Below, piece after piece: positions 40,764 through 50,976 of a stretch of 64,000 nt of DNA. The stretch lies in contig NZ_JAHREN010000001.1 of NCBI RefSeq assembly GCF_019084075.1, positions 3,994,501-4,058,500 on the forward strand. The letters are read 5' to 3'. Each line of letters starts with the position of its first letter. Position 1 is the first letter of the stretch. Position numbers and translations under genes: made by a program. The notes beneath the pieces were generated by a model. It had not been told where the DNA came from and made no database searches. It saw only the letters and a list, made by a program, of their open reading frames with translations. Origin of the DNA: Siccirubricoccus sp. G192 (GTDB taxonomy: Bacteria; Pseudomonadota; Alphaproteobacteria; Acetobacterales; Acetobacteraceae).

Positions 40764-41909
40764 TCAGGCGAATGCCTCCTCGAGCACCATGCGGTAGAGC
40801 GCCGCCAGATCGCGCAATTCCGCCACCGGCACGCTTTCATTCACCTGGTGCAGGCTGCTGCCGAGGCCACCCAGCTCCGCAACCGGGCAGAACCGCGCGA
40901 TGAACCGGGCATCGGAGGTGCCGCCGCCGGTATCCAGCCGCGGCGCCGCCCCGGTGGCACGCTCCACCGCGCGCTTCAGCAGGTCCACGAAGGGCCCGGG
41001 CGAGGTGAGGAAACTCTCGCCCGAGACGGCGACGCGCATCTCGTAGCGCGCCTCCTCGGCCCGCAGCGCGGCGTGCAGCCGCTCGGTCAGGCCAGTGCTG
41101 TCATGGTGGTCGTTGAAGCGGATGTTCAGCATCGCCCGTGCCTCGGCGGGGATGACGTTGCTCGCGGCATTGCCGGTCTCGAAGCCGGTGACCTGCAGGG
41201 TGCTCGGCTCGAACCACGCGCTGCCGGCATCCAGCGGCTCGGCGGTCAGGCGCCCCAGCACCCGCAGCAGGCGATGCACCGGGTTGTCGGCGCGCTGCGG
41301 ATAGGCGCTATGGCCCTGGGTGCCGAAGACGGTGATCCAGGCGGTCATGCTGCCGCGCCGGCCGATCTTGACGATGTCGCCGAGCGCCGCGCGGGAGGTC
41401 GGCTCGCCCACCAGCGCCATGTCGGGGATCTGGCCATTGGCCGCCATCCAGTCCAGCACGCGGGCGGTGCCGTCCAGCGCGGGGCCTTCCTCGTCGCCGG
41501 TGATGAGCAGGCTGATGCTGCCGGGGTGGCTCGGATTGGCGGCCAGGAAATCGCCGAGCCCGGCGACGAAGGCGGCGATGCCGCCCTTCATGTCGCAGGC
41601 GCCGCGCCCGTACAGCACGCCATCCCGCACCGCCGCGGCGAAGGGATCGTCCACCCAGCCGGCGGTGCCGGGCGGCACCACATCGGTATGGCCGGCATAG
41701 CAGAAATGCGGGCCCTCCGTGCCGCGCCGGGCAAAGAGGTTCTCCACTTCCTGTCCCTCGGGGCCGAAGCGCAGCCGGTGGCAGGTGAAGCCGAGCGGCC
41801 GCAGCGCCGCCTCCAGCACGGCCAGCGCGCCGTTATCGGCCGGCGTCACGCTGCGGCAGCGGATCAGCGCCTGCGCGAGCGGCAGCGGGTCGGTCGGGGT
41901 GTTCCGCAA
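40764..41909 (-). CDS. dapE: Succinyl-diaminopimelate desuccinylase
   Basis: Zinc hydrolase in lysine/meso-DAP synthesis. I chose the TTG at 41909 (7 bp after the dapD stop), giving 381 aa beginning (M)RNTPTDPLPLAQALIRCRS; no better start is present. Metal and catalytic residues lie in YAGHTDVVPPG (His/Asp), GACDMKGGIAAF (bridging Asp), ITGDEEGPAL (catalytic Glu pair), ALVGEPTS and LGSSLHQVNE (His). The gene pair dapD-dapE is a typical operon. Confidence 0.95.
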   Translation of the reverse strand: MRNTPTDPLPLAQALIRCRSVTPADNGALAVLEAALRPLGFTCHRLRFGPEGQEVENLFARRGTEGPHFCYAGHTDVVPPGTAGWVDDPFAAAVRDGVLYGRGACDMKGGIAAFVAGLGDFLAANPSHPGSISLLITGDEEGPALDGTARVLDWMAANGQIPDMALVGEPTSRAALGDIVKIGRRGSMTAWITVFGTQGHSAYPQRADNPVHRLLRVLGRLTAEPLDAGSAWFEPSTLQVTGFETGNAASNVIPAEARAMLNIRFNDHHDSTGLTERLHAALRAEEARYEMRVAVSGESFLTSPGPFVDLLKRAVERATGAAPRLDTGGGTSDARFIARFCPVAELGGLGSSLHQVNESVPVAELRDLAALYRMVLEEAFA

Positions 41910-41916
41910 GGCGCGG

Positions 41917-42753
41917 CTAGTCCCGCAGCAATTCGTTGATGGAGGTCTTGGCGCGGGTCTGCGCATCCACCCGCTTGACGATCACCGCGCAATAGAGGCT
42001 CGGCCCCGGCGAGCCGTCCGGCAGCGGCTTGCCCGGCAGGCTGCCCGGCACCACCACCGAATAAGCCGGCACCCGGCCCATGAAGAGCTCACCCGTCGCG
42101 CGGTCGATGATCTTCGTGGAGGCACCGATGAAGACGCCCATGGAGAGCACCGCGCCGCGTTCCACCACCACGCCCTCCGCCACTTCGGAGCGGGCGCCGA
42201 TGAAGCAGTCGTCCTCAATGATGACCGGGTTGGCCTGCAAGGGCTCCAGCACGCCGCCGATGCCGACCCCGCCCGAAAGATGGCAGTTGCGGCCGATCTG
42301 GGCGCAGCTTCCGACGGTCGCCCAGGTATCCACCATGGTGTTCTGCCCGACCCAGGCGCCGACATTCACGAAGCTCGGCATCAGCACCACGCCCGGCGCG
42401 ATGAAGGCCGAACGCCGCACCACGGCGCCGGGGACGGCGCGGAAGCCGGCCTCGCGGAAGCGGTTGGCGCCCCAGCCGGCGAATTTCAGCGGCACCTTGT
42501 CATAGGCACCGGCCGCGGTTTCCATGGGCGCCGAATCGGTCAACCGGAAGGAGAGCAATACCGCCTGCTTCAACCACTGGTTCACCTGCCAATTGCCCGC
42601 CGCGTCCGGTGCGGCGACCCGCGCCTCGCCGCGGTCCAGGAGGTCGAGCGCCGCCTCCACCACCGCCCGGTCCTCGCCGCCGGTGGCGGAGGAGACGGAA
42701 TCGCGGCGCTCCCACAGGGCTTCGATCGGGGCCTGGAGGGCGGAATGGGTCAT
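41917..42753 (-). CDS. dapD: Tetrahydrodipicolinate N-succinyltransferase
   Basis: Left-handed beta-helix acyltransferase preceding DapE (after DapC) in lysine synthesis. ATG at 42753 gives 278 aa; the frame continues far upstream antisense to the GGDEF gene and was trimmed. Hexapeptide repeats are evident: [41 protein letters not shown] and [15 protein letters not shown]-like turns, then [19 protein letters not shown] at the end. Divergent from the GGDEF gene by 141 bp. Confidence 0.97.
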   Translation of the reverse strand: MTHSALQAPIEALWERRDSVSSATGGEDRAVVEAALDLLDRGEARVAAPDAAGNWQVNQWLKQAVLLSFRLTDSAPMETAAGAYDKVPLKFAGWGANRFREAGFRAVPGAVVRRSAFIAPGVVLMPSFVNVGAWVGQNTMVDTWATVGSCAQIGRNCHLSGGVGIGGVLEPLQANPVIIEDDCFIGARSEVAEGVVVERGAVLSMGVFIGASTKIIDRATGELFMGRVPAYSVVVPGSLPGKPLPDGSPGPSLYCAVIVKRVDAQTRAKTSINELLRD

Positions 42754-42894
42754 CCTGCTGGTTCCTGCATCGGGCGGGGTTCGAATGGCGCCGGACCATG
42801 CCGATGCCCAAGGGCGGCTGTCAACGCGCCGCCACGAATACAACGGCGGCGGCGATAACCAGGGATTCACCGCCTGCCGGCCAAGCTTCCAGGC

Positions 42895-44332
42895 ATGGAC
42901 CCCGCCGAAACCGAGGCTCTGGAGGCCTGCGCCATGGGCGCCACCGTGCTGCCCCGCACGGCACCTGCCCGCCTGCATGGGCCGGCGGCACTCGACCAGC
43001 CGCTGCGCGGCGCCCTGCTGGAATCCCGCCAGCGCTGGCGGGACCTCACCATGCTGGCGGCGGACCTGGTCTTCGAGACCGATGCGGCGGACCGCCTCAC
43101 CTTCCTGGCGCCGGATGGAGCATTGGGCTGGGACGGCGCGGCGCTGCTCGGCCGCCCCGCCCGGCGGCTGCTGCTGCGGCCGGAGCCCGATCCCTTCGCG
43201 CTGCGCCAGCCGGTGCGGGGGATGATCGCCTGGCTTCACCAGGCGGATGCGGCGCCCGCCTGCCTGTCCTTCACCCTGATGCCGCTGACCGATGCCGCCG
43301 GGGGGCTTCGCCGGGCTGCGCGGCACCGCCCGCGACGTGACCGCGGAAATCGCGGAATCCGAGGCGCAGGCCGCGGCGCTCCGCCGCGCGGCGGCATTGG
43401 AAACCATGGTGCGCCGGGTGCGGCAGGAGGTCCTGGCGCCGCGCATGTTGACGGCGATGCTCGAAGCACTGCCCCCCGCCCTCGGCTGCGCCGGCGCCGC
43501 GATGCTGGAGTGCCAGCCCGCCGGCGGCCTGCTGGTGGGCGCGCGGCATGGCGCCGACCCGACCCCGCTGCTCACCGCGCTCCAGTTCCTCCCGGCAATT
43601 GCGGCACCCCGCTTCCTGGCCGGCCCGGGGGGCGAGCACCTGGCGCTGCTGCCGCAGCCGTATCGCGCCACGCCGCGCCACGCCCTGCTGGTCTGGCGCG
43701 CCGCTGGCGGCCGCGAATTCGATGCCGATGACCGGCATCTGCTGGCCTCGCTGGCCGACCTGACCTTCGTCACGCTCAGCAACCAGGTGCTGCAACGGGA
43801 ACTGGAATTGCAGGCCCGGACCGAGGGGCTGACCGGCCTGCTCAACCGCCGCGCCTTCCTGGAGGATCTGCGCCGCAGGCTGGACCGGCTGGCGCAGGCC
43901 CCGGAGGAGCATCGGCCGGGCGGTGCGCTGCTGTTCATCGACCTCGACAACTTCAAGCCGATCAACGACCTGCTGGGCCATGAGGCCGGCGATGCGGCGC
44001 TGGTCGCGGTGGCCGGGCTGCTGCGGGAGATGGTGCGGCCCACCGATCTCGTCGCCCGGATCGGCGGCGATGAATTCGCGCTCTGGCTGCAAGGTGCCGA
44101 TGCGGCTGCCGCGGCCGATCGCGCCGCCGCCATCTGTGCCGCCGCCACCACCCTGCTGCCGCCGCTGCTGCGGAGCGGCGCGGCCGCCCTGACCTTCAGC
44201 ATCGGCTGTGCCCGGCCGGGGCATGGGGTGGAAACGCCGGAGGCGCTGCTCGCCCGCGCCGATGCCGCCATGTATGTCGCCAAGCGGGCGGGGCGGAACG
44301 CCTGGTCCGTTGCGCCGGAGATTCCACCGTGA
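42895..44332 (+). pseudogene. PAS/GAF-like/GGDEF diguanylate cyclase, frameshifted
   Basis: Would make cyclic di-GMP. The N-part (about residues 40-145) looks like a PAS sensor ([19 protein letters not shown]). A six-G run at 43300-43305 breaks the frame; deleting one base gives [20 protein letters not shown], a GAF-like middle (about 170-300) and the GGDEF domain, 478 aa in all. The active site [11 protein letters not shown] is intact and an RxxD inhibitory site (RPTD) stands five residues before it. The stop overlaps the DUF2336 gene by 4 bp. Confidence 0.88.
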
Positions 44333-45534
44333 ACCCCGCCAGCTACGACACCGCCAGGCACATCGCGCAGGCGGGCGGGGAGGCCGAGCGGGTCGCCCTG
44401 GCCTGCCTGCCCGATGCCGCGCCGGAGATCCTCTATTTCCTGGCCGGCGCGCCCGAGGTGATGGTACGCGCCGCGGTCGCCGCCAATGTCGCGACGCCGG
44501 CCCAGGCCGACCGGCTGCTGGCGGCGGATGCGGAGCCCCGGGTGCGCGCCGTGCTCGGCCGCAAGCTCGCCCAGCTCGCCCCTGCCCTGGCGGCGGCGCA
44601 GCAGGATCGGCTCCGCCAACTGGCCTGGAGCACCCTCTGCGACCTTGCCGCCGATACTGCGGTCATGGTCCGCGCCGTCATCGCCGAGGAGTTGCAGGCG
44701 ATGCCGGATGCGCCACGGGAGCTGATCCTGCGCCTCGCCAGCGACGCCGCCATGGAGGTGGCGGAGCCGGTCATCCGCTTCTCCCCGCAATTGACCGAGG
44801 CAGACCTCCTGGCGCTGGTGGCGGCCCCGCCGGTGCCGGAAACCGTCGCCGCGGTCGCCCGCCGGCCGCGGCTGAGCGAGGCGCTGTCGGATGCGATCGT
44901 TGCCGCCGCCGATCCTGGCATCGTTGGCTTGCTGCTGGAGAATCCCTCCGCCGCCATCCGCGAATCGACGCTCGACGCGCTGATCGCCAATGCCGCGGCG
45001 CATACCGCCTGGCAGGAAAGCCTGGTCCGCCGCCCCTGCCTGCCGCCGCATGCGGCGCGCAACCTGGCGGTGTGCATCGCCGACCATCTGCTGGGCGCGC
45101 TGGCGGCCCGGCCGGATCTCGATCCCGGCCTGGCGCAAGCGCTGCGCCAGCGGGTGGCGCAGCGCCTGGCGGTGCCCTCCACCGGCAACCCAGCGGCCCT
45201 GCCGGCGCGTGGGGCGCCGCTGATGCCACCGGAGCAGGCCTTCGAGGATGCCGGGCTGCGCGGCGACCGCGAAGGCATGACCCGGCTGCTGGCCGAGGCC
45301 GCCGGCCTGCCCGCCAGCCTAGTGGAGCAGGCGATCCGGCTGCGGAGCGCCAAGGGGCTGGTCAGCCTCTGTTGGAAGGCCGGATTCAGCCCGCGCTGCG
45401 CCATGCTGGCGCAGACCGCGCTCGGCCACCTGGCCCCCGGCAATGCGCTGGGGGCGGCGGAGCATGGCGGCTGGCCGCTCTCGCCCGAGGAGATGCGCTG
45501 GCAGATCGAGCTGCTGGCCGAGCGGGAGGACTGA
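44329..45534 (+). CDS. DUF2336 domain-containing protein
   Basis: 401-aa helical repeat protein of an alphaproteobacterial family with unknown biochemical role, often found with signalling genes. Repeating Leu/Ala helices resemble HEAT-type units, for example [32 protein letters not shown] and [15 protein letters not shown]. Starts at GTG 44329, overlapping the GGDEF gene by GTGA, so the two are cotranslated and may form one c-di-GMP module. The ending [23 protein letters not shown]-like region is typical of the family's C-terminus. Confidence 0.8.
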   Translation: MNPASYDTARHIAQAGGEAERVALACLPDAAPEILYFLAGAPEVMVRAAVAANVATPAQADRLLAADAEPRVRAVLGRKLAQLAPALAAAQQDRLRQLAWSTLCDLAADTAVMVRAVIAEELQAMPDAPRELILRLASDAAMEVAEPVIRFSPQLTEADLLALVAAPPVPETVAAVARRPRLSEALSDAIVAAADPGIVGLLLENPSAAIRESTLDALIANAAAHTAWQESLVRRPCLPPHAARNLAVCIADHLLGALAARPDLDPGLAQALRQRVAQRLAVPSTGNPAALPARGAPLMPPEQAFEDAGLRGDREGMTRLLAEAAGLPASLVEQAIRLRSAKGLVSLCWKAGFSPRCAMLAQTALGHLAPGNALGAAEHGGWPLSPEEMRWQIELLAERED

Positions 45535-45552
45535 GTCCGCCCCGCCGCAGGA

Positions 45553-46437
45553 TCAGGGCTTGATCAGCGTCCCGGCGCCGCCATCGGTGAACAGCTCCCG
45601 CAGCACCGCATGCGGCACGCGGCCATCCAGGATCACCGCGCCCTTCACCCCCTGCTCGATGGCATAGATGCAGGTCTCGACCTTCGGGATCATGCCGCCC
45701 GAGATCCAGCCCGCGGCGATGCCGGTGCGCACCTCGGCCACCGTCATCTCCGACACGATCCGGCCGCTGCCATCCATCACGCCGCGTACATCGGTCAGCA
45801 TCAGCAGCCGCTCGGCGCCGAGCGCACCGGCGATGGCGCCGGCCACGGTATCGGCGTTGATGTTGTAGGTCTGGCCATCGGCGCCGATGCCGACCGGGGC
45901 CACGACCGGCACGATATCGGCGCCGATCAGCAGCTTCAGCACGCGGGTATCCACGCATTCCGGCTCGCCGACGAAGCCGAGATCGAGTACCTGCTCGATA
46001 TGGCTCGACGGGTCGCGGACCCTGCGCGTCAGCTTGCGGGCCCGCACCAGCCCGCCATCCTTGCCCGAGATGCCGACCGCGAGCGCGCCGGCCCGGGTGA
46101 TGGCCTCCGCCACCTGCTTGTTCACCGGCCCGGCAAGGACCATTTCCACCACATCCAGCATCTGCGCGTCGGTGACGCGCAGGCCCTGGACGAAGGTGGA
46201 TTTCACGTCCAGCCGCTTCAGCATGGCGTTGATCTGCGGCCCGCCGCCATGCACCACCACGGGGTTGACGCCCACCTGCTCCAGCAGCGCGATGTCGCGG
46301 CCGAAGCGCAGCGCCGTCTCCTCCTCGCCCATGGCGTGGCCGCCGTATTTCACCACGACGATCTGGTCGTCATAGCGCTTCAGGAAAGGCAGTGCGCCGG
46401 CCAGGATCTCCATCTGGTCGGCTGTCGGTTCGGTCAT
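45553..46437 (-). CDS. argB: Acetylglutamate kinase
   Basis: Second step of arginine synthesis. ATG at 46437 gives 294 aa; an upstream open extension reads into the engB-argB gap. Motifs are [11 protein letters not shown] (phosphate loop Lys), [29 protein letters not shown] and [21 protein letters not shown]. It is the last gene of rpmH-rnpA-yidD-yidC-engB-argB, and converges with the DUF2336 gene. Confidence 0.97.
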   Translation of the reverse strand: MTEPTADQMEILAGALPFLKRYDDQIVVVKYGGHAMGEEETALRFGRDIALLEQVGVNPVVVHGGGPQINAMLKRLDVKSTFVQGLRVTDAQMLDVVEMVLAGPVNKQVAEAITRAGALAVGISGKDGGLVRARKLTRRVRDPSSHIEQVLDLGFVGEPECVDTRVLKLLIGADIVPVVAPVGIGADGQTYNINADTVAGAIAGALGAERLLMLTDVRGVMDGSGRIVSEMTVAEVRTGIAAGWISGGMIPKVETCIYAIEQGVKGAVILDGRVPHAVLRELFTDGGAGTLIKP

Positions 46438-46490
46438 GGGCCGGGATTCCCGCGATGGCGTTGCGCGCTTAAGGGGCGGGCCGTGCAGGG

Positions 46491-47213
46491 TCAAGCGCGG
46501 GGCGGCGGCGGCGCCCAGGGCTCGGCCGGCGGCAGGGCCAGCGAGGTCAGCTCGGCCCGCAGTTCCGGGATGCCCTCCCCCGTCTCGCTGCTGGTCACCA
46601 GCACCAAGGGGTGGCCGGCGGTGTGGCTGCGGGCCAGCGCCTCGGCCTCGGCCCGGCGCTGCGCCAGCCACCAGGGCTTGGCGCCATCCGCCTTGGTCAG
46701 CACGATCTGGAAAGCGACGGCGGCCTCGTTCAGCAGCGTCATGGCCATGCGGTCGGCGGGCTTGGTCTCGATCCGCGCATCCAGCAGCAGCACCACGCGG
46801 CGCAGCGTCGGGCGGCCGCGCAGGAAATCGAACATCAGCCCCTGCCAGTCCTCCTTCACGCTTTTCGAGGCCTGGGCATAGCCATAGCCCGGCATGTCCA
46901 CCAGGGTCAGCCTGCCGCCGAGATCGAAGAAGTTGAGCTGCCGCGTCCGCCCCGGCGTATGGGATACGCGGGCCAGTGCGTTCTGCCCGGTGAGCGCATT
47001 GACCAGCGAGGATTTGCCGACATTGGAGCGGCCGCAGAAGGCGACCTCCGGCCCGGTGGTGGGCGGCAATTGGTCGATCCGCTGCGCCGCGTAGAAGAAG
47101 GTGCAGGGCCGGGCAAACAGCAGCCGCCCGGCCTCGATCAGCGCCGCCCGCTGTTCCTCGGTGGTGGCCTCGGAGAGGCCGCCTGCGGGGAGTTGGTCGC
47201 GGCCCCGATTCAC
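46491..47213 (-). CDS. engB: Ribosome biogenesis GTP-binding protein EngB (YsxC/YihA)
   Basis: GTPase needed for 50S assembly. Motifs are [15 protein letters not shown] (G1), [24 protein letters not shown] (G2/G3, split here for length: [15 protein letters not shown]) and [10 protein letters not shown] (G4). The start is ambiguous: the frame is open to a GTG at 47306 that overlaps the yidC stop, but residues there come from two tandem palindromic repeats. GTG at 47213, 8 nt after a GGAGG carried by the nearer repeat, gives 240 aa and is used here. The core [12 protein letters not shown] onward is secure. Confidence 0.92.
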   Translation of the reverse strand: MNRGRDQLPAGGLSEATTEEQRAALIEAGRLLFARPCTFFYAAQRIDQLPPTTGPEVAFCGRSNVGKSSLVNALTGQNALARVSHTPGRTRQLNFFDLGGRLTLVDMPGYGYAQASKSVKEDWQGLMFDFLRGRPTLRRVVLLLDARIETKPADRMAMTLLNEAAVAFQIVLTKADGAKPWWLAQRRAEAEALARSHTAGHPLVLVTSSETGEGIPELRAELTSLALPPAEPWAPPPPRA

Positions 47214-47300
47214 GCTCCCGTCCTCCGGCCGTCCGCGATCAGGGCCCGTGTTGCGGCCCTGATTCACGCTCCCGTCCTCCGGCCGTCCGCGATCAGGGCC
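47201..47300. repeat. Two tandem copies of a 46-bp palindromic repeat at the engB 5' end
   Basis: Copies at 47201-47246 and 47255-47300 have a 54-bp period and differ at one base (C47206 versus T47260). The second has perfect 9-bp inverted ends, GGCCCTGAT and ATCAGGGCC. On the minus strand each carries GGAGG-N8-GTG, a ready-made ribosome site and start codon in frame with engB. Period 54 = 18 codons keeps the frame ([13 protein letters not shown] units). A third, more diverged copy is at 50977-51020. Confidence 0.8.
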
Positions 47301-47302
47301 GG

Positions 47303-49114
47303 TCACCCCTTCTTCGGCTTCGCCGCCGGCACCGGCACCGCCGCGCCATGGGCGGCCTTGGCCAGGCGGTCCTGGCGCATGATGGTCCATTGCTGCGCGA
47401 TCGAGAGCAGGTTGTTCCAGCTCCAGTAGATCACCAGCCCGGCCGGGAAGCTGGCCAGCATGAAGGTGAAGATGATCGGCATCCACTGGAAGATCTTGGC
47501 CTGCACGGGGTCCGGCGGCTGCGGGTTCAGGCGCTGCTGCAGGTACATGGTCACGCCCATGATGAGCGCCCAGGCCGGCATGTGCAGGAAGTGCGACCAC
47601 TGCATGGGGTCGAAGGGCAGCAGGCCGAACAGGTTGAACAGGTTGGTGGGATCAGGCGCGGAAAGATCGTGGATCCAGCCGAAGAAGGGCGCGTGCCGCA
47701 TCTCGATGGTGACGAAGAGCACCTTGTAGAGCGCGAAGAACACCGGGATCTGGATGACGATGGGCAGGCAGCCGGAGGCCGGGTTGATCTTCTCGGTCCG
47801 GTAGAGTGCCATCATCTCGGCCTGCGCCTTGGCCGGGTCGTCCTTGTAGCGCTCCTTGATCTCCTGCATTTTCGGCCCGAGCGTCTTCATCCGGGCCATC
47901 GACTTGTAGGCCTTGTTGGCCAGCGGGAAGAAGGCCAGCTTCAGCGCCACCGTGAAGACCAGGATCGCCACGCCGAAATTGCCCAACAGCTTGAACAGCC
48001 AGTCGAGCGCGTAGAAGAACGGCTTGGTCAGGAAGTAGAACCAGCCGAAATCGATCGCCTTGTCGAAATCCGTGATGCCCAGCCGGTCCTGGTAGGCATC
48101 CAGCAGATGCACCTCCTTGGCGCCGGCGAACAGGCGCAGCGCCTGGCCGCCGCCGGTTGCCTCGGGCGCCACGGTGAGCGGCGCGGGCGGGGCGAAATCC
48201 ACCTGCCAGCGGTCTTCCGGGCCACGCGGGCCGGCTTCCGGCACGGCGCGGAAGGTGGCGCGGAACCTGGCCATGGGATCGACCGGCGCCAGCGCGGTCA
48301 GCCAGTATTTGTCGGTGAAACCGGCCCAGCCGCCGGCCCCCTCCTGCTCGAAGGCGATGCCGCTGCGCTTGGCGGCCTCGTCCTTCGCCGAGGAATAGGT
48401 CACTTCCCGCAGCCGGGCATCGAGCACGCCGATGAAGCCCTCATGCAGGATGTAGAAACCCTGGGTCGGCGGCGTGCTCTCGCGGCGGATGCGGGCCCAG
48501 GGCAATAGCTGCACCGACTCCGCGCCGGTGTTGCGGACCCGCTGCTCGGCGGTGAGCATGTAATTCTCGTCGAGGGCCAGAACGATCTCGAAGACCTGGC
48601 CCTGGCCATTGTCCCAGCGCAGCGTGACCGGCGAGGCCGGGGCCAGGGTGGTGCCCTCCGCCACCTGCCAGTCGGTGTCGTTGCCGGGGACTCGGGTGCG
48701 GCCATCGGCGGCGGTCCAGCCCCATTGCGCATAATAGGGTGCCGCGCCCTCCCGCGGGGCCAGGAGCCGCACCAGCGGCGAGGCGGGGTCCACCGTCTCG
48801 TGGTAGTCGCGCAGCACCAGGTCATCCAGCCGGGCGCCGCGGAGCGAGAGCGTGCCCTGCACCCGTGGCCCCTGCACCGGCAGCCGCGCCCCGGGCTCGC
48901 GCGGCGTGCCGGCGGCGGGGGCGGCGTCGGTCGGCGCGCCGAGCGGCCCGGCCGGGCCGGGCCTGGGTGCCGGCTGCTGCACCTGCGCCGGTTGCTGCAC
49001 CTGCGCCTGCTGCTGCTGCTGCTGCGCCTCCCGCGCCGGGCGGTTGAACAGGTCGAACAGCAGCAGAATGCCGATGGAAAGGGCGATCGCCGCGATAAGG
49101 CGCTTCTGATCCAT
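47303..49114 (-). CDS. yidC: Membrane protein insertase YidC
   Basis: Inserts and folds inner-membrane proteins with or without SecYEG. The 603-aa product has an N-terminal helix (LIAAIALSIGILLLFDLF), then a Gln/Pro-rich low-complexity stretch (poly-Gln encoded by a CAG run near 49005-49025), a large periplasmic beta-domain, and the conserved C-terminal helices with KFFP-type LAFFPLANKAYKSMARM, INPASGCLPIVIQIPVFFALY and FTFMLASFPAGLVIYWSWNN. It is 9 bp after yidD in the classical cluster. Frame intact. Confidence 0.97.
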   Translation of the reverse strand: MDQKRLIAAIALSIGILLLFDLFNRPAREAQQQQQQAQVQQPAQVQQPAPRPGPAGPLGAPTDAAPAAGTPREPGARLPVQGPRVQGTLSLRGARLDDLVLRDYHETVDPASPLVRLLAPREGAAPYYAQWGWTAADGRTRVPGNDTDWQVAEGTTLAPASPVTLRWDNGQGQVFEIVLALDENYMLTAEQRVRNTGAESVQLLPWARIRRESTPPTQGFYILHEGFIGVLDARLREVTYSSAKDEAAKRSGIAFEQEGAGGWAGFTDKYWLTALAPVDPMARFRATFRAVPEAGPRGPEDRWQVDFAPPAPLTVAPEATGGGQALRLFAGAKEVHLLDAYQDRLGITDFDKAIDFGWFYFLTKPFFYALDWLFKLLGNFGVAILVFTVALKLAFFPLANKAYKSMARMKTLGPKMQEIKERYKDDPAKAQAEMMALYRTEKINPASGCLPIVIQIPVFFALYKVLFVTIEMRHAPFFGWIHDLSAPDPTNLFNLFGLLPFDPMQWSHFLHMPAWALIMGVTMYLQQRLNPQPPDPVQAKIFQWMPIIFTFMLASFPAGLVIYWSWNNLLSIAQQWTIMRQDRLAKAAHGAAVPVPAAKPKKG

Positions 49115-49123
49115 GGAACGGGG

Positions 49124-49426
49124 CTAGCCTTTCTGGCCGGCCTGAAGCCGGCGGGCGTCCTGACCGGCCTGGGGCCGGGGAGATTCTCGGCCGGCCGATG
49201 GCCGGGGATCGGGCACCGGGTCGTAGCCGCCGGGATGCCAGGGGTTGCAGCGCAGGATGCGGGTGCCGGCGAGCCAGGCGCCGCGCATCGCGCCATGGGT
49301 GGAGAGCGCCTCCAGCGCATAGTCGCTGCAGGAGGGATGGAAGCGGCAATTGCAGCCCAGCACCGGCCGCAAGGTCCATTGATAGGCCAGCACCACGCCC
49401 TTCAGCGCCAGGGAACCCGGGCTCAT
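49124..49426 (-). CDS. yidD: Membrane protein insertion efficiency factor YidD
   Basis: Small membrane-associated factor that aids YidC. The 100-aa protein has the family core LAYQWTLRPVLGCNCRFHPSCSDYA-type (Cys-rich FHPSCSDYALEAL) and RILRCNPWHPGGYDPVP. The final ~25 residues (PSAGRESPRPQ...QAGQKG) contain a repeated GCC GGT CAG-like unit and are not conserved. It overlaps rnpA by 4 bp. Confidence 0.95.
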   Translation of the reverse strand: MSPGSLALKGVVLAYQWTLRPVLGCNCRFHPSCSDYALEALSTHGAMRGAWLAGTRILRCNPWHPGGYDPVPDPRPSAGRESPRPQAGQDARRLQAGQKG

Positions 49427-49818
49427 GACGGCACCGGCCCTGGCGCGACCATGGGCGCCACCTCGGCCGGCATCACCCCCGCCTGGCGCAGCGCGCCCCG
49501 CAGGTCGCCGAGCAATTGCGCGAAGGGCCGGCCGGCAGTGGCGTCGCGGGCGATCAGCACCAGGTCCCAGCCACCCGAACCGGTCGGAGGCGGCGCCGCG
49601 GCCAGCGTCAGCCGCGCGGCTTCGCGCAACCGGCGCTTGGCGCGGTTGCGGACCACGGCATTGCCGATCTTCCTGGTCGCGGTGAAGCCCAGGCGCAGTT
49701 TCCCTCCGGGCTGCGGCAGGGCCTGCAGCACCAGGCCGGGGCGTGCGGCCTTGCGGCCACGCCCGGCCACCCGGAGAAACTCGCCGCGCCGGGTCAGCCG
49801 GGGCAGGCGGCCCGGCAT
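49423..49818 (-). CDS. rnpA: Ribonuclease P protein component
   Basis: Protein subunit of RNase P (5' tRNA maturation). ATG at 49818 gives 131 aa; the frame is open 18 codons further but that would invade rpmH. The RNR signature is AVVRNRAKRRLREAAR, preceded by RLGFTATRKIGNAV, and the start is RLPRLTRRGEFLRVAGRGRK. Order rpmH-rnpA-yidD is universal. Confidence 0.96.
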   Translation of the reverse strand: MPGRLPRLTRRGEFLRVAGRGRKAARPGLVLQALPQPGGKLRLGFTATRKIGNAVVRNRAKRRLREAARLTLAAAPPPTGSGGWDLVLIARDATAGRPFAQLLGDLRGALRQAGVMPAEVAPMVAPGPVPS

Positions 49819-49840
49819 GGCTCCCTCCCTCCGGCAGAGC

Positions 49841-49975
49841 CTAGGCGCTGAGGCGCTTGCGACCCTTGGCACGACGGTTGGTCAGGATCTTGCGGCCACC
49901 CACCGTCGCCGTGCGGGCGCGAAAACCATGGCGACGCTTCCGGACGAGCTTGGAGGGCTGATAGGTACGCTTCAC
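49841..49975 (-). CDS. rpmH: 50S ribosomal protein L34
   Basis: 44-aa ribosomal protein, GTG start at 49975 after GGAG with 7-nt spacing. Sequence [18 protein letters not shown] is the universal L34 start, and it ends [11 protein letters not shown]. It precedes rnpA by 22 bp. Its upstream region (49976-50180) is shared with the divergent TVP38-type gene and must hold the operon promoter. Confidence 0.98.
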   Translation of the reverse strand: MKRTYQPSKLVRKRRHGFRARTATVGGRKILTNRRAKGRKRLSA

Positions 49976-50180
49976 GGTCGGTCTCCGTCAGGGCAGGCTG
50001 CCCAATCCAATTCAGGTGCCGCTTGCCCATTCCGGCTGGAATGCGCTGCGCGGACGGCCGGCGGCCCTTGCTTCCGGGCCCCGGCGAAGGCGGGCACGTA
50101 TAGGGAGGGGGCGGGGATCGGGTCAACCACTCCTGCGTGACATGGCGCCCACGATGCCCCCCCGATGTATCGCCGCGGCC

Positions 50181-50964
50181 ATGCCGGACGAAATGGAAGT
50201 TGCCATGCCCCGAAGCACCGACCAGCGCGCCGCCTCCCCCCGATGCCTCCCCTGATGCCGCCCCCGGCCGCCCGGCCTGGCAGCGCCTCTGGCCGATCGG
50301 GCTGATCCTGGCGGTCCTGGCCCTGGCCTATGCGCTCGGCCTGCACCGGCTGCTCTCCTTCGAGGCGCTGGCGGCGCATCGCGCCAGCCTTGGCGGCTTC
50401 GTCGCGGCGCAACCCCTCGCGGCGGCGCTGGCCTATCTGGCGGCCTATGTGGCAGTGGTGGCCTTCTCACTGCCTGGCGGGGCGGTGATGACCCTGGCGG
50501 GCGGGTTCCTCTTCGGCCCCTGGCTCGGCGCTGGCCTCGCCGTGGCGGGGGCGACGATCGGCGCCTGCCTGCTGTTCCTGGCCGCCCGCCATGCCCTGGC
50601 GGAGGTCCTGGAACGCCGCGCCGGGCCGCTGCTCGGCCGGGTGCGGGAGGAGCTGCGGCGGGGCGGGTTCTGGTACCTGCTCTCGCTCCGCCTACTGCCG
50701 GTGGTGCCCTTCTGGCTGGTCAACCTGGCCCCGGCCCTGGCGGGAATGGCGCTGAGCCCTTATGCCGCCGCCACCTTCCTCGGGATCATCCCTGCCACGG
50801 TGGTCTATGCCGGCATCGGGGCGGGGCTGGGGCAGGTCTTCGAGGCCGGCGGGCGGCCGGACCTTTCGGTGGTCTTCTCGCCCGGTATCCTGCTGCCGCT
50901 GCTGGGGTTGGCGGCGCTGTCGCTGCTCGGGGCCTGGTGGCGGCGTCGGCAGCAGCCTGGCTGA
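50181..50964 (+). CDS. TVP38/TMEM64 (VTT-domain) family membrane protein, probable frameshift near the start
   Basis: Polytopic inner-membrane protein of the DedA/VTT superfamily, linked to lipid scrambling or envelope homeostasis. Segments include LIGLILAVLALAYALG-type helix, FSLPGGAVMTLAGGFLFGPWLG, and LSLRLLPVVPFWLVNLAPALAG. The best start is ATG 50181 (MPDEMEVAMPRSTDQRAASP), which needs one base removed from a six-C run at 50236-50241 to give 260 aa. Without this the same body is open from ATG 50137 with an odd basic leader. It is followed by a flavin oxidoreductase, a common pairing. Confidence 0.8.
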
Positions 50965-50976
50965 TTTGCATCTTGC

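Noticed and set aside
42754-45138. Minus-strand extension of the dapD frame to about 1073 codons
   Set aside because: The extension runs antisense through the GGDEF and DUF2336 genes; the true dapD start with normal length is at 42753.
49005-49025. CAG/CTG triplet run as a phase-variable tract
   Set aside because: It encodes the poly-Gln part of the YidC linker; triplet changes keep the frame, so switching on/off is not expected.
49865-49885. Sigma-54-like TGGCAC...TTGG sequence
   Set aside because: It lies inside the rpmH coding sequence on the opposite strand and the spacing does not match the -24/-12 consensus well.
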